From: Haematobia irritans
Taxonomy: Eukaryota; Arthropoda; Insecta; Diptera; Muscidae
Length of the DNA: 64,000 nt
Direction: 5' to 3'
Assembly (NCBI RefSeq): GCF_050003625.1
Contig: NC_134399.1
Span: 225,240,975 to 225,304,974 of the forward strand
In this document: piece by piece, positions 47,796 through 60,097 of the stretch
How the letters are laid out: every line of letters begins with the position of its first letter
Numbering within the stretch: position 1 is the stretch's first letter
Position numbers and translations under genes: made by a program
The notes under the pieces: generated by a model
Seen by the model: the letters and a program-made list of their open reading frames with translations, nothing else
What the model was told of the DNA's origin: nothing
Database searches by the model: none

Positions 47796-49617
47796 AAAAA
47801 ACATATGTTCCAAACATATTTTGCAGGAAGCACATATACAGTCGACTCCGCTTTAGCGCAATGCGCTTTACTGAAAAACCTCGGATAACTGAAATCGATC
47901 GCATTCCCCAGTTGTTTTTTCTGTCCATTTCATTTAAATTACTCCGCTTTAGTGAAACTCCGCTTAACTGAAAAAATCGGATTACTGAAAAGTTTTTTGT
48001 GTTCAAATGAGTTTCGTCACATTAGTATGACTTCGCTTTACTGAAAATGCCACATTCTCGCTATTGAGAGAGAGTACATTTTCTTCTCCGTATTGAGAAC
48101 GCTTTATTTCAAGTGAAGATGGCACTTTCAAAACAGTTTAAATCACTCTGTAAATAAAATCAACTGAAAGGTAAAATTGTAGATGGCACACACACGGAAT
48201 CAAACACCTTGTTTTTATTATTTTATGTACATAGCATTGGTCATAAGTTCGGTTAACTGAAATTGAGTGGATTTTTTTCCAGTTATACGGAGTCCGCTTT
48301 ACTGAAACTTTTTCAGTTATCCGAAGTTCGCATTACTGGAAGTTTTTTTCAGTTATCCGTAGTCCGCTTTAGCAAAAACTTCGGATAACTGAAATTAAAT
48401 GGCTGCATTTTTAACGTTTCAGTAAAGCGGAGTCGACTGTATTATGGGATACTGCCGAAACATTAATATGTTTGTTTTATGTGAACATATTATATGTTTG
48501 GAAGCATTTTGAGCCCAAAAAATAACATTTGTATTTATACTTAAATTTTTCTAATGAAACTTCGAAATGTGGGTTATTAAAGATTTATAGTCAGTAACAG
48601 TGCTTGATAAAAACGAAATTGACTGATTTTTGGATAAAATATTATATTTTCTTTTTTTTTTGCAAAAATAACAATTTTGTAACAAAAACTGACGTGAACA
48701 GTTTTTTTACTAGCGTTTAACACCATCGCTCTAAAATGCCTTTTATTTTTCTTTAATAATTCATTTTAAAGAAAATAAACTTTTTAAATTGTTTTAGCTG
48801 CAAAACTCGAACTTAATGCCCGCTTTTATATTTGAAGGTGTCCGTCAACTCCTCGTGGACTACTTATTAATAAAGAGGAACTAAACTTTGTTTTTATACA
48901 TTTTACTGTGTAATTTTTCACTATTTCCTCCTTATTTCATTTTACTGTCCCAACTCTAAAAAGAGTATAGTGCCCTTTCGTTATTTTTATGAAGACCCCT
49001 GATTTATTTTAACGAACCAAGAAAAAAATTTGTGTCCATAATGCCAAAATGATAAACAAAACACATGTCCACACATACATAAAATGCTGCTCTCAAGGCG
49101 AAAACATATGCTGTTTGTTTTTCAAATGTCTATTCTCTTGGTTCCGAATGTCTATTCTCTTTATTCAAATTAAATAATATTTAGACTTAAGTATATCAAA
49201 TTTTTGGCCTTATCATAAAACAGTTTTCCAAAACAACATACAAGCGGTTTCACAGAAATTGTTCTCTTTTGATTCTTTCGCTGTGTTATGTTGGTATCTT
49301 TCGTCAACTCTCCCGGTTTCCATCTCTATATATCTCTCTATACTCTCTCTGACGCTTTGAATAAAATATCACAACATATGTATGTTTAATTAAAATTTGT
49401 AAATTTATATATGTTTGCATTCACACATATGATTTTTATGAAACATTCATGCCCCAAACATAATATATTCTAACATATTAATATAGATGTCCCAAACATT
49501 TAGTGTTAGTTTAGGAACATTACATGTTTGCACTTAAATATATTGTGTTTTAAAATTGTGCGCGAAACACATTTTGTTTATATCAGAACATATGAAAAAC
49601 ATATTTTTCTAACAGTG
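47796..49617. mobile_element. ACATATG-rich MITE-like element (family D)
   Basis: The right end reads AAAACATATTTTTCTAACAGTG followed by TA when the whole border is read; the left end ACATATGTTCC is truncated. It is rich in AACATATTATATGTTTGG-like words. It contains a pogo-like MITE at 47839-48439. No transposase is encoded. Confidence 0.45.
47839..48439. mobile_element. Pogo-like MITE, 601 bp
   Basis: TIRs start CAGTCGACTCCGCTTTA and are matched by the reverse complement ending at 48439. TA flanks lie at 47837-47838 and 48440-48441. Internal sequence repeats variants of CCGCTTTACTGAAA and TTCAGTTATCCG in both orientations, so much of the element can fold on itself. The pogo affiliation is inferred from the CAG...TA end structure. 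Confidence 0.75.
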
Positions 49618-50424
49618 TAGGACCATAAAGAGGTGTGTCGAAAATGGTCCGTATCGGTACAGCCCCTATATAGACTGATCTCCCGATTTTAGTTCTTAGG
49701 CTTCTTGAATTCGTAGTTTTCGTCCAATTCGTCTGAAAGTGGAATTGTAGAGGTATTTGAGGAACATTAAGAGGTGGTGAGGATTGGTCCATGTTTTGAT
49801 ATAGCCCCATATAGACCTAATTCCCGAATTTATTTCTAGGACTTCTGGAATCCGGCTGACCACAACTAGGTCAGCCGAATATGGTGTGTGTCGACCCATG
49901 TTTTAGTATAGCCTACACATAGACTATCTCCAGATTGAATTCCTCGGGCTTCTAGAAACCATAGTTTTTATTCGATTTGCACAAAAATTTTCTCAGAAAA
50001 GAAAACACTTCTTTCAGGGTATAGCAAGCGCACTGATTATGAAAATTGCTTGAAACTGAAAGTAAAATTTCCAGATTTTACTCATCGTATTCATTTAAAT
50101 AATGGCGGGAAAAATCTACATATTTAAGATTTCAAATCAAGGTGTAATTCCATCATATACAAGATTTGATTTCTCAAAAACTTAAACAATATGGGTTCTC
50201 ATAAATCCAGAATCTGATCTGGTCTTCATAGGTAGAATGTTTAAATTATTTCTGAACTGATTTGCTTGGGAGAAGACTTGTCATCAAACCCCCTAAAATG
50301 CTATATGTTATCAAATAACCCGCTACGACGAGGAAGAGTTTTCAAAGTAAACTATTATATTTGATTCATGGTGGTGGGTATTTAAGATTCGGCCCGGCCG
50401 AACTTACTGCTGTATATACTTGTT

Positions 50425-50576
50425 TTGTAATAAATTTAGGACACAAATTTTGGAAATGTTCGTCTCATCATTAAAGTCGTATGTCTTTGAACTAAGGTAC
50501 ATTTTCCTTAAAGTAAGGAAACATATTTTTGACTTGTAGGCTAAGACTTATTTTGAGGATTTAGCATCTTTGTTTT
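50425..50576. mobile_element. Family C MITE fragment
   Basis: CATTTTCCTTAAAGTAAGGA and GGCTAAGACTTATTTTGAGG match family C. It lies between two type 1 elements. Confidence 0.5.
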
Positions 50577-51722
50577 TATACCCACCACCATAGAATGGTG
50601 ACGGGGTATAATAAGTTTGTCATTCCGTTTGTAACGCATCGAAATATCGATTTCCGACTATATAAAGTATATATATTCTTGATCAGGGAGAAATTCTACG
50701 ACGACATAAGCATGTCCGTCTGTCCGTCTGTCTGTCTGTCTGTCTGTCTGGCTGTCTGTTGTAATCACGCTACAGCATTCAATAATGGAGCTATCGTCCT
50801 GAAATTTGGCACAGAATCGTCTTTTGTCTGCGCGCAGTTCAAGTTCGAAGATGGGCTGTATCGGGCCATGTTTTGGTATAGCCCCCATATAAACCGACCT
50901 CCCGATTTGGGGTCTTTCGCTTATAGAAACCGTAGTTTTCATCCAATTTGCGCGAAATTGAAAATCTAGAGATATTTTGGGACCTTGAAGAGGTGTGCCA
51001 AAAATGGTGAGTGTCGGTCCATGTTTTGGTATAGCCCCCATATAAACCGACCTCCCGATTTTACTTCTTGGGCTTATAGAAACCGTAGTTTTTATCCAAT
51101 TTGCCTGAAATTGGAAATCTAGAGGTATTTTTGGGCCATAAAGAGGTGTGCCGAAAACGGTTAGTATCGGTCGGTATTTTAGTATAGCCCCCATAAGAAC
51201 GATTTCCCGATTTAACTCCTTAGGTTTCTAGAAACCGTAGTTTTTATCCGATTTGCCTGAAATTGTAAATATTCTCGTATTTAAGGCCCACAAAAACGTG
51301 TATCGGATTAAGTTTTTATCGGTCCATTTGGTAATGCCTCCATATAGACCAATTTCACTTCTTGTGAGTATAGAAGGCGCACTGATCATGAAAATTGCTT
51401 GAAACTCAATGTAAAATTTCCAGATTTTATTTTTCGGGTGAAAATCTACAGATTTAAAATTTCAAATCAAGACGTTATTTTATAATTTTCTTGCACACTT
51501 ACAAGAGATGTTAATGATTCCTCTAACACTCAAACAAAAATGGTTCTTATAAATCCAGAATCTGATATAGTCCTCATAGGTGAAATCTTTAAATGTATCT
51601 TCGGGAAGTGTCCTCAAGTCCTCAAGCCCTCCTGAAATTTCAAAGGAAATCCTAATATTTGGTTCATGGTGGTGGGTATTTAAGATTCGGCCCGGTCGAA
51701 CTTACTGCTGTATATACTTGTT
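50577..51722 (+). mobile_element. Type 1 element, complete, uninterrupted
   Basis: The start TATACCCACCACCATAGAAT forms a hairpin with the following ATGGTG. The (TA)n core is at about 50665 and (GTCT)n at about 50717-50758. Three to four 153-bp monomers follow, then the GGTGGTGGGTATTTAAG, TTCGGCCCGGTCGAA and ACTTGTT end. It is a good reference copy for the family. Confidence 0.8.
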
Positions 51723-52320
51723 TTTTTTTTTTAATTATGAAAACATTTTTTACTTTACATTTACCGTTAAAATTTGGATTTTTATGCTGGCGAAAAAGTC
51801 AATGAAAATTCGACAAATGAGATCTGTATCCTGATATTAATTTTATTGATCCTACACGGACGAAAAACACTGAAAAAGACTTTTTTTCGTATATTTGGGT
51901 GTAAAAATTATATGTTTGGAACTCAAAATCTTCATAAACTAGCATAACATGTTTGGGACATATATGTTAATATGTTAGAACATATTATGTTTGGGACATA
52001 AAATGTTTGTAAATATAATATGCTTAGATGCAAACATATATAAATTGGTAAATAGCCTATAAACATATATATGTTTAGAAAGAGAAACCAAGTTTCAATA
52101 AATGTTTTTACTACCAGAGTATGACCTAAGGTGAAACATATGTTTGAAAAATATAAACAATATTTTGTTTGGAAAAGTACTGAAAATATATACGCTCGAA
52201 GCAAAATGTGTTTGGGATATATGATACAGAAGCGATTTTTTTGAGGGTGTAGATTTAAAGCCAAATGTCTTTATTTTTAAGAAGTGGCATCATCGGAATC
52301 AATACCAAAATCTGTTTGTT
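51723..52320. mobile_element. Family C MITE interrupted by another MITE
   Basis: Left part (51723-51854) and right part (52250-52320) are colinear with 58560-58800 of a better family C copy. The left end is truncated at the T run. Confidence 0.55.
51855..52249. mobile_element. 395-bp MITE of the ACATATG-rich kind
   Basis: It starts CACGGACGAAAAACACTG and ends TTTTTTTGAGGGTG, with TA at 51853-51854 and 52250-52251. Internal TTTGGGACATATATGTTAA words resemble family D. Only CAC and the A/T-rich part of the ends match, so the TIRs are short. Confidence 0.55.
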
Positions 52321-54676
52321 AAAAAATCTAGCATTTTGTGCTAAGCTGTAAATATAAAATTGATAAAGTTGTGAATACCTCTCTCTCCTTTTTGGTAATC
52401 AGTCACCAGCAGGCTCCCAAAAAAAATGTTTGGCTACGATCAACTTGACTTGAATAATTCAGAAAAATTCTTTAAATTTAATGAAATTGTCTTCAAATTT
52501 TTTGTCTTTTTGCATCTTGACTACAAAGAAAAAAATCGTTCAAATATAGGACATGCTTTCAACACTTTATTTTAAAGACGTTTTTTACTTGAACCTTAGT
52601 ATAATTTTTAGTGTGAACCTCGAAACTACCTTCGAAAATTCTTACAAAGGTTTTCAGCAATTGAGATTTAATTTTGAGTAAATTGTTGGGATTTAATTGT
52701 TTTTATTAACTCTTTTTATTAACTTTGTTTAAGCCTTACAAAGAAAAATATTTTTTTTTTTTACTCAATCACGAAGTAAATTAATCGAATTAAATTTTTA
52801 ATCAACGAGGTTAATAGAAATAAAATGAAAATAAAAATTTAATTGGATTATTAAATTTATGTGATTTTTATTGTAAATTAAAAACTAATTGTATCAATTA
52901 ATATTTTAATTAAATATTTTTTAAATTCACTTATTTTTTTTTTTAGCTACAAATTTTTGAAGTGATCCTCGTATAAGAAAATTATCTGAACAATTTGAAA
53001 AAAAAACCTTAACCATATCTACAAATTTATTTAAGCTATTCTGGAAATGATTCTATGATAATAAATAGAAAACCTTTGAGCGATTTAACATAATCACATT
53101 CCCAGTAGCGCTAGCCAGCATCCCTCATGATGCAGGGGTAAATATGATTCGACTCAACCATAATGAATCAATTATTCATATTTTGTTGGTTCAATGCTTG
53201 TCATAATGCCAATGATGATGCCTCAATGTTTTCACCATTCGCCCCCAAGGGAATGGGGGTCTAAAAGGCAATCAATGGGTTTCGCTCAAACTATTAGGAG
53301 TTCTCGAGGAAAGCATCTGCACCATCATAGTTCGAGGTTGTCTCTTATTCTGAGCCTTCGTCAGCTTCAACATACGAGGCACGGAGGTGATTATTGACGC
53401 ACTAGATCTTCAGCGGCAGTCATCGCATTTGCGGTTCAAACGTGTAATTACGCAATAGTGCAAACACCATTGGAGTCGTCATAAATGGAAGAATGAGTGG
53501 CGCCATTTTCCTTTATTAGTCAAGTGGCAGATTATACAGAATTATTCCGGCTGTGTTGTGTGGCACAACTGTTGCGTAGACTCTGGCTGTTTATATGCAG
53601 CATTACCAATGATGATGATGGTGCTACTGCTACTCTCCTTTTGATGATGTAGAGACCTCCAGCAACTGTTGTTACTCCAATAATGCCGATGCCATGTCTC
53701 ATAGCACTTGGCTTCCATTTCATGCTTCTGCTATTGCTGTTGGCGATGTATCAGTTGCGTCTCCGATGACGTTAGTTGGTTGGTTGTTGGTCTGATCTGG
53801 TTTGGCCTGCTGATATCATCGTAAATGGTTAATGTAATTTGAGAGCTGAGACGTGTTTTTGCACTGACACAATCACTCTTTGGCAGTGGCTGGCCTACCA
53901 GCACGCATTTAACTTCTAAAGCCTCCAAAGATGGCAACGACTAATTACGTTATTCTTGGGGAAATTGTTTTTCTTTGACATTGCCATGGTTTAGCGTTTA
54001 GCGTTAATGCACCTTGGCAAAATTCCTTTGAATGGCAACGATTGATATGAAATTCTGGGGACAGATTTGATGCACTTGCTCGAGGAGTTATCTGATGAAT
54101 TTATAAACAGGCATATCAGATTGTGGGAAGATTAACTACAAAACTATGCCACATATCTTGTACTCATCCTGTGATACTACGGCCAGCGATTATAGTCTTT
54201 GACAGAATGTTAAGGCAAAATCTATAGGTGGCTCGTAAAAAGCTTGAAGTTAACATTGCGTGTTTTGCCTTATCATTAAATAAATTTGGATAAATGGCTA
54301 CTTTATATGTCGATCAAATTTTAAAGTGAATGAGGACAATTTGGAAATGGAGAGTGTGAAATTACATGTGTCTCGTACAACTACTACTATTCCATGATGC
54401 TTTAGAGAAGCCAGAAGGCTAAATGTAACCTCATATTTTGGATGCGAAAGAAATAATTGCAAATGATTATGGGGCTAGTTGCTGGAAGCCGCCCAATAAA
54501 ATTTTCGTTGTACCGACAATGCGATACTGTAACACCAGGTTATGCTAAATGCAAAATTACAAGAGTTTTGAAGAAAGTTGAAAAACACGTAAATAGCCTA
54601 ACTCAAGAGAGGACTAAGAAGGCTGTCAAATACCTAAGGTGTGGTTGCTGCTGCATTTAAAATCAAAATTGCATTT
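52321..54676. other. Mainly single-copy non-coding DNA
   Basis: It contains a family C fragment (about 52430-52600) and an AATTAA-rich repeat (about 52650-52960) related to 56391-56695. The remainder has no recognised gene. Confidence 0.45.
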
Positions 54677-56390
54677 AGCAAGTACATACCGTAATAAGTT
54701 CGGCCAGGCCGAATCTTAAATACCCACTACCATGAATCATATATAATAGTTTCCTTTAAAAATTTCAGGCGGGTTTGATGACAGCTATTTTCCCAAGCAG
54801 ATCAGTGCGCCTTCTATACCCTCAATAAGTGAAATCGGTCTATATGGAGGCCTTACCAAATGGACCGATAAAACTAAATCATATACACTTTGTTATGGGT
54901 CTAAAATGGCAGTATATTTTTCAATTTGTGACAAATCGGATAAAAACTACAATTTCTAGAAACCCTAGGAAATAAATTACCATTACACCGAACTCCTGGT
55001 TCGGTGTTATGGGGGCTATACCAAAACATAGAAGGATACACACAGTATTCAGCACATCTAATTGTAGTTCTAGAATCTAGACCCCAAATCGGAGGGCCGG
55101 TTTATAAGGGGGCTATATCAAAAACTGTACCGATACTCAATATATTCGGCACACCTCTTTATGGTCCTAGAATACCTCTAGATTTCCAATTTCAAGCAAA
55201 TTGGATAAAAACTAGGGATTCTAGAAGTCCAAGAAGTAAATCTGGAGATCGGTCTATATGGTGGCTATATCGAAACAGGGTCTGATAATCACCATTTTGG
55301 GCACAACTCTTTATTTTGCTAGAATACCTCTAGATTTCCAATTTCAGGCAATTTGGGTAAAACTACGGATTCTAGAAGCGCAATAAGTAAAATCGGAGAT
55401 CGGTTTATATGGGGACTACATCAAAACATTGTCCGATTATAATCATTTTCGGCACACCTCTTTAAGGTCATAGAATACTTCTAGATTTTCGATTTTAGGC
55501 AAATTGGGTAAAAAATACGGATTCTAGAACTCCAAGAAGTAAAATCGGGAGATCGATCTATATGGGGGCTATATTAAAACATGGGCCGATACTCACCATT
55601 TTCGGCACACCTCTTTAAGGTCCTAGAATACTTCTAGATTTTCGATTTGAGGCAAATTTGGTAAAAATTACGTATTCTAGAAGATCAAGAAGTAAAATCG
55701 GGAGATCGGTCTATATGGTGGCTATATCAAACCATGGACCGGTACTCACCATTTTCGGCACACGTCTTTAGGATCTTAGAGTACCTCTAGATTTCATATT
55801 ACAGGTAAATTGGATTAAAACTACGGATTCTAGAAGCCCAAGAAGTAAAATCGGGAGATCGGTCTATATGGCAGCTATATCAAACCATGGACCGATAATC
55901 ACCATTTTCGGAACACCTCTGTATGGTCCTAGAATACCTCTAGATTTCCAATTTCAGGCAAATCGAATAGAAAATACACTTTCTAGACGCCCAAGAAGCA
56001 AAATCGGGAAATCGGTCCATATGGGGGCTATACCAAAACATGGACCGATAGGCACTATTTTCGGTACACTTTTTGATGGTCCTAAAATACCTCTAGATTT
56101 TCAATATTAGGAAAATTGGATAAAAACTACAGTTTTTATAGGCCCAAGACCCCAAATCGGGAGGTCGGTTTATATGGGGACTATATCATAACTTGGACCG
56201 ATATAGCCCATCTTCGAACTTGACCTGCCTGCAAACAAAAGACTAATCTGTGCCAAATTTCAGGACGATAGCGCCATATTGAAGGCTCTAGCGTGATTAC
56301 AACAGACAGACGGACATGCTTATATCGTCTTAGAATTTATCCCTGATCAAGAATATATATACTTTATATAGTCGGAAATCGATATTTCGA
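54677..56390 (-). mobile_element. Type 1 element, 5' hairpin missing
   Basis: The terminal hairpin TTCGGCCAGGCCGAA and ACTTGCT-like end lie at 54677. About eight monomers of the 153-bp type follow, then a short GTCTGT block and the (TA)n core. It is truncated at ATCGATATTTCGATC (56390) before the TATACCC hairpin. Confidence 0.7.
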
Positions 56391-56695
56391 TCAGCATTTT
56401 TGATCAGCCTCATTACGCACACTATTTATTGTCTTCTATCACGAATTTAATTGATCCAATTAATTTTTAATTGAAATGTCGTCAATCACAGAAATGAATA
56501 GTATCAATCACCAAAATCGATAAAAAAATTAATTGTTTCAATTACAAAATTAATTGATGCAATTAAGTGTTCAACTGATGTTTGTTTCAGTTAAAGAAAT
56601 TGTTGAACCACTTAAATTTTTAATTGAATATTTTCTAAAATTCGATTAAAATTTTAATTGGACATTTTTTCGATATATGTTTTTCTGTGTGGGTT
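56391..56695. repeat. AATTAA-rich repeat (family G)
   Basis: Repeated TTTAATTGA and CAATTAA words in both orientations. The right border TTTTTCTGTGTGGGTTG looks like an A-rich MITE end in reverse. Related sequence lies at about 52650-52960. Confidence 0.4.
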
Positions 56696-56699
56696 GCAA

Positions 56700-57472
56700 C
56701 GAAATTTTTTTGCCACTTCGCGAAAGAGCAATTATGATTTATCGGTCCATTAAAAGTATAGGAAAATTTGAGTAACTGTTACAAATTTTCAGTTTAGCAG
56801 TGGCGAGTTTAAGGAAAATGTTGGTACTTTGTCCGTTTTTGCCCAAATCAGATATTGTCTGAATCTGAGCCGATTTGGACCAAATGTTAATTGTACTCTC
56901 TGTGAAAATTTTCAAGTAAATTGTAGTTAAATTGTGCATGCGCATAGCTGGTATGCCAGTTCTACTCTCCGTGCAAAAATTCCAGTAAATTGAAGAGAAA
57001 TTTTAATTACGGTGGTCACATAAATTTAAATTCGGCGAAAGATATATATCGGAGCAATATGTAAATCTGAATCGTTTTTAACCAAATTTGGCATGAAATA
57101 TCGCCGTGCAAAGTTTCGCCTAAATCAGGGCAAATGTTTTACTTCTGTGGTCATATAGGTTAGGTATAGTGACAGCCAGATATTTCAGACCCACTTAGAC
57201 TATTTAATACCACAGTGGTGAACTTCTCACTTATCACTCAGTGCTGCCCGATTCTATGTTAAGCTCAATGACAAGGGACCTCGTTTTAATAGCCGAGTCG
57301 GAACACATTTCAGTGAAACCACTTAGAGAAGCTTTGAAACCCTCAGAAATGTCACCAGCGTTCCTGATGTGGTTTTTGGTCTTTGGTAGAAACTGGGTTT
57401 GAACCCACGTGTATGCAAGGCGCGCATGCTAACCATTGCACCACGGTGTCTCCTGTGGCAATATAACTGCAC
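56700..57472 (-). mobile_element. Type 3 fragment with SINE insertion
   Basis: GGAAAATGTTGGTACTTTG and GCCAAATCAGATATTG-like segments match 36830-36890 in the other type 3 copy. Monomer remnants follow and are split by the SINE at 57158-57452. Confidence 0.55.
57158..57452 (-). mobile_element. tRNA-derived SINE with 13-bp target duplication
   Basis: The head box A region (TGGTTAGCATGC) and body are retained, and the tail is short. Flanks CTGTGGTCATATA (57145-57157) and CTGTGGCAATATA (57453-57465) form the duplication. Confidence 0.75.
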
Positions 57473-58190
57473 GAAAAAAATTTACTTAAATTCAAAGATT
57501 TTGAACTTCCCTTAAGTAATTTGGTATTGATTCCGAGTCAAATACGCTGCTTCCTAAAAAATAAAGACAAATTTTGAGGGAGCTATCTACACTCAAAAAA
57601 AAAGTTTAATTGGATCCAAAGATTTTTACCTTCCCTTAAAGATTTTGGTATTGATTCCGAGCCAAAGATGCGGCTTCTTTAAAATAAAGAAATTTTTTAG
57701 AGACCTTTCTCCTCAAAATAAGTCTTGGCCTATTTTTGAAGCGTTGTTATCTTAAATCTAAAGTTTCCATATTTCAGTTAATTTAGGACAATTTATTTAA
57801 ATAAAACATGTGCTTCTTTATTTTAAGGAAACTTAGCCTTAGTTCAAAGACATGCGACTTTAACGGAGGGACGAAAATTTACAAAATTTGTGTCCCAAAT
57901 TTAATGAAAAAAATTTTTGAAGTAAAGATTATAAACTTTATTTTAATTAAAATTTCATTATTTTAAGAAAAATGTGTGGTTAATACTTTGTAAATTTCGT
58001 ATCCTAAAATTTATGTTGCGTAATCTTTAATATCACGTAAATATATTTTTCAGTGTAGCCTTAAATTTAGGTTCTATAAATTTTGAAATTAGGGCAGATC
58101 TCATTTATAGAATTTTTGTTCTCCCTTTGAGATATATTGACAAAGATTTTAAACAAATTTTTACAGATTTCATCTCTTTTTGCAAAATGT
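57473..58190. mobile_element. Family C MITE copy hosting a relative
   Basis: The left part starts CACGAAAAAAATTTACTT and reaches AGGGAGCTATC at 57587. After the insertion it resumes with GCCTTAAATTTAGG. The insertion shares most of its sequence with its host, so one family member has jumped into another. Confidence 0.5.
57590..58055. mobile_element. Family C MITE, 466 bp, both ends present
   Basis: It starts CACTCAAAAAAAAAG and ends TATTTTTCAGTG, with TA at 57588-57589 and 58056-58057. Confidence 0.7.
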
Positions 58191-58191
58191 A

Positions 58192-58846
58192 CAATGAAAA
58201 AAATATTTACGTGATATTAAAGATTACGCAATCTAAATTTTAGGATGCGAAATTTACAAATTATTAAGGATACATTTCTTCAAAATAATGAACTTTTACT
58301 TAAAATTAAGTTTATAATCTTTGTTTCAACAATTTTTTTCATTAATTTCAGGACACACATTTGGTAAATTTGTGCCCCTCCGTTGAAGTCGCATGTCTTT
58401 GAAATAAGGCTAATTTTCCTTAAAAGAAAGAAACACATTTTTGGTTTAAAGAAATTGTCCTTAAATTAATGGAAATATTAAAACTTTAGATTTAAGATAA
58501 AAAAGCTTCAAATATAGGCTAAGATTTATATTGAGGATTTAGCGTCTTTTGTTTAAAGTTTTTTGGAATTAAGAAAACATTTTTTACTTTGAAGTATCCA
58601 TTATAATTTGATTTTTAAACTGGTAATTATTTGTACGTGACTACATATAAACCTCGAAAGAGAATGAAAATTTGATAAATGAGATCTGTACCCTAATTTT
58701 AATTTTATTGGTCCTAGATATAAAGCCAGATAGGTCGCTAAAAAATTTCTTTATTTTAAAGAAGCCGCATCTTTGGCTCGGAATCAATACCAAAATCTTT
58801 AAGGGATGTTCAAGATCTTTGGATCCAAGTAATCTTTTTTTGAGTG
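58192..58846. mobile_element. Family C MITE, 655 bp, near full length
   Basis: It starts CAATGAAAAAAATATTTACG and ends AATCTTTTTTTGAGTG, with TA at 58190-58191 and 58847-58848. It contains the family blocks seen across all fragments and is the best reference copy in the window. Confidence 0.7.
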
Positions 58847-59010
58847 TATGCAGGCAACAACAAAAAAAAAATATTTTTTCTTCCAAAACGAAATTTCCTA
58901 GATTGGGAAATAAAATAAAACATAAATTTGTAAAAATATGTTCAGAATATTAGATCCAATTTCTTATGTGAATTGGTGCAATTTCTTTCCATGTTTTCTC
59001 TAGCTGCAGG

Positions 59011-60089
59011 CATTAGCGTAGCTAGACAATTTTCCTAGGGGGGGCTATAGCCCCCCTAGGTAAAAATTTATGGACTGAACTTATAGGTTCAATTAATGTT
59101 TTATTTCATAAAATTTAATAAAAAATTAGACATCAAAATAACTCGTCAATTAATTTATAATAAAGCAACTAAAAGTAGTTCCACACTTTTCCCAGCAAAA
59201 AAATTGTGAGTTGTTCTAAAGTACTTCCAAAAATGTCCTCAATTAACTACACAGGAAGTTTTTTTACCTGATTTTTTTCATATTTAAATGTGTAATTTTT
59301 TGTTTTCTTTTGTTTTTTCAAATAGTTTAAAAAAAGAGTAAGAATAAATAAATTGGTACAAATTATTCAAATTTTGCCACAAAACTGCTAAATCCATTAT
59401 AGAAAAATCGATAATTTTGGAAATTGTTCGAGGAAAAACGTTTCAAACAAGCGTCAGAATGCATTAAAATCATAAAAACAATATAAAAATTATTTATTTA
59501 GGAAAATATCACAAAATTTTTTAATTCACATTCAAAACACTGAATTCGGATCTCACATTAAGAAGTGATGCAAATTCATTGCAACGGCTGTTGAAACGGT
59601 GGACATTTGTCCCATGACAAGCTCATATTACATTCATTGCTTCTCCGCAAATTTTGCACCACTTCTAGACCAAAAAGAACATTTTCACTACTTTTTTGGC
59701 GACGCTTTTTCGCAGCATTATTAAGATATTAATTTATGAAAAAATAGTTTTAATATCAATTACTATTTGTTTAATTAAATTGACTAAACTAAATCAATCA
59801 TAAGTTCAACCACAGCTTTATTTCATAAATATCTGACTTGAAACATTGCCATCGGCAACTGCTACCACAACCCAAGTAATTCGATTATTCATGAAAGTCT
59901 TTAGCGGAACTTTGTGGGATTGTATATACTTGTTTAATTTTTATAAAAATTAAAAAAAACTATTGACATTTATTGAAAAATGGAAAATCATAAATAGAGT
60001 TTCAAATTCTGGGGGGGGGCTAAAATTTTTCTGGGGGGGGGGGGGGGGGGGGTCTAAGCCCCCTCCCCAGAGGCCTTCCTACGCTTATG
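59011..60089. mobile_element. hAT-like non-autonomous element, 1079 bp
   Basis: An 8-bp duplication GCTGCAGG flanks it (59003-59010 and 60090-60097). The ends CATTAGCGTAG and CATAAGCGTAG (inverted) match at 10 of 11 positions. An 8-bp duplication with short CA-beginning TIRs is the hAT hallmark. Near the left end is a long palindrome around CTATAG with G and C runs (59035-59060 region). Near the right end are runs of 9 and 20 G (60011-60019, 60033-60052). A decayed, inverted family F copy lies inside (about 59200-59640). No transposase is encoded. Confidence 0.75.
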
Positions 60090-60097
60090 GCTGCAGG

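Larger units (their letters stand above)
47638..50424 (+). mobile_element. Type 1 element fragment split by a MITE
   Basis: The monomer at 47638-47795 and the part from 49618 to 50424 belong to type 1. The latter ends with GGTGGTGGGTATTTAAG, TTCGGCCCGGCCGAA and ACTTGTT. The 5' hairpin and core are lost. Sequence missing at the left junction shows that part of a monomer was deleted when, or after, the MITE arrived. Confidence 0.6.
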
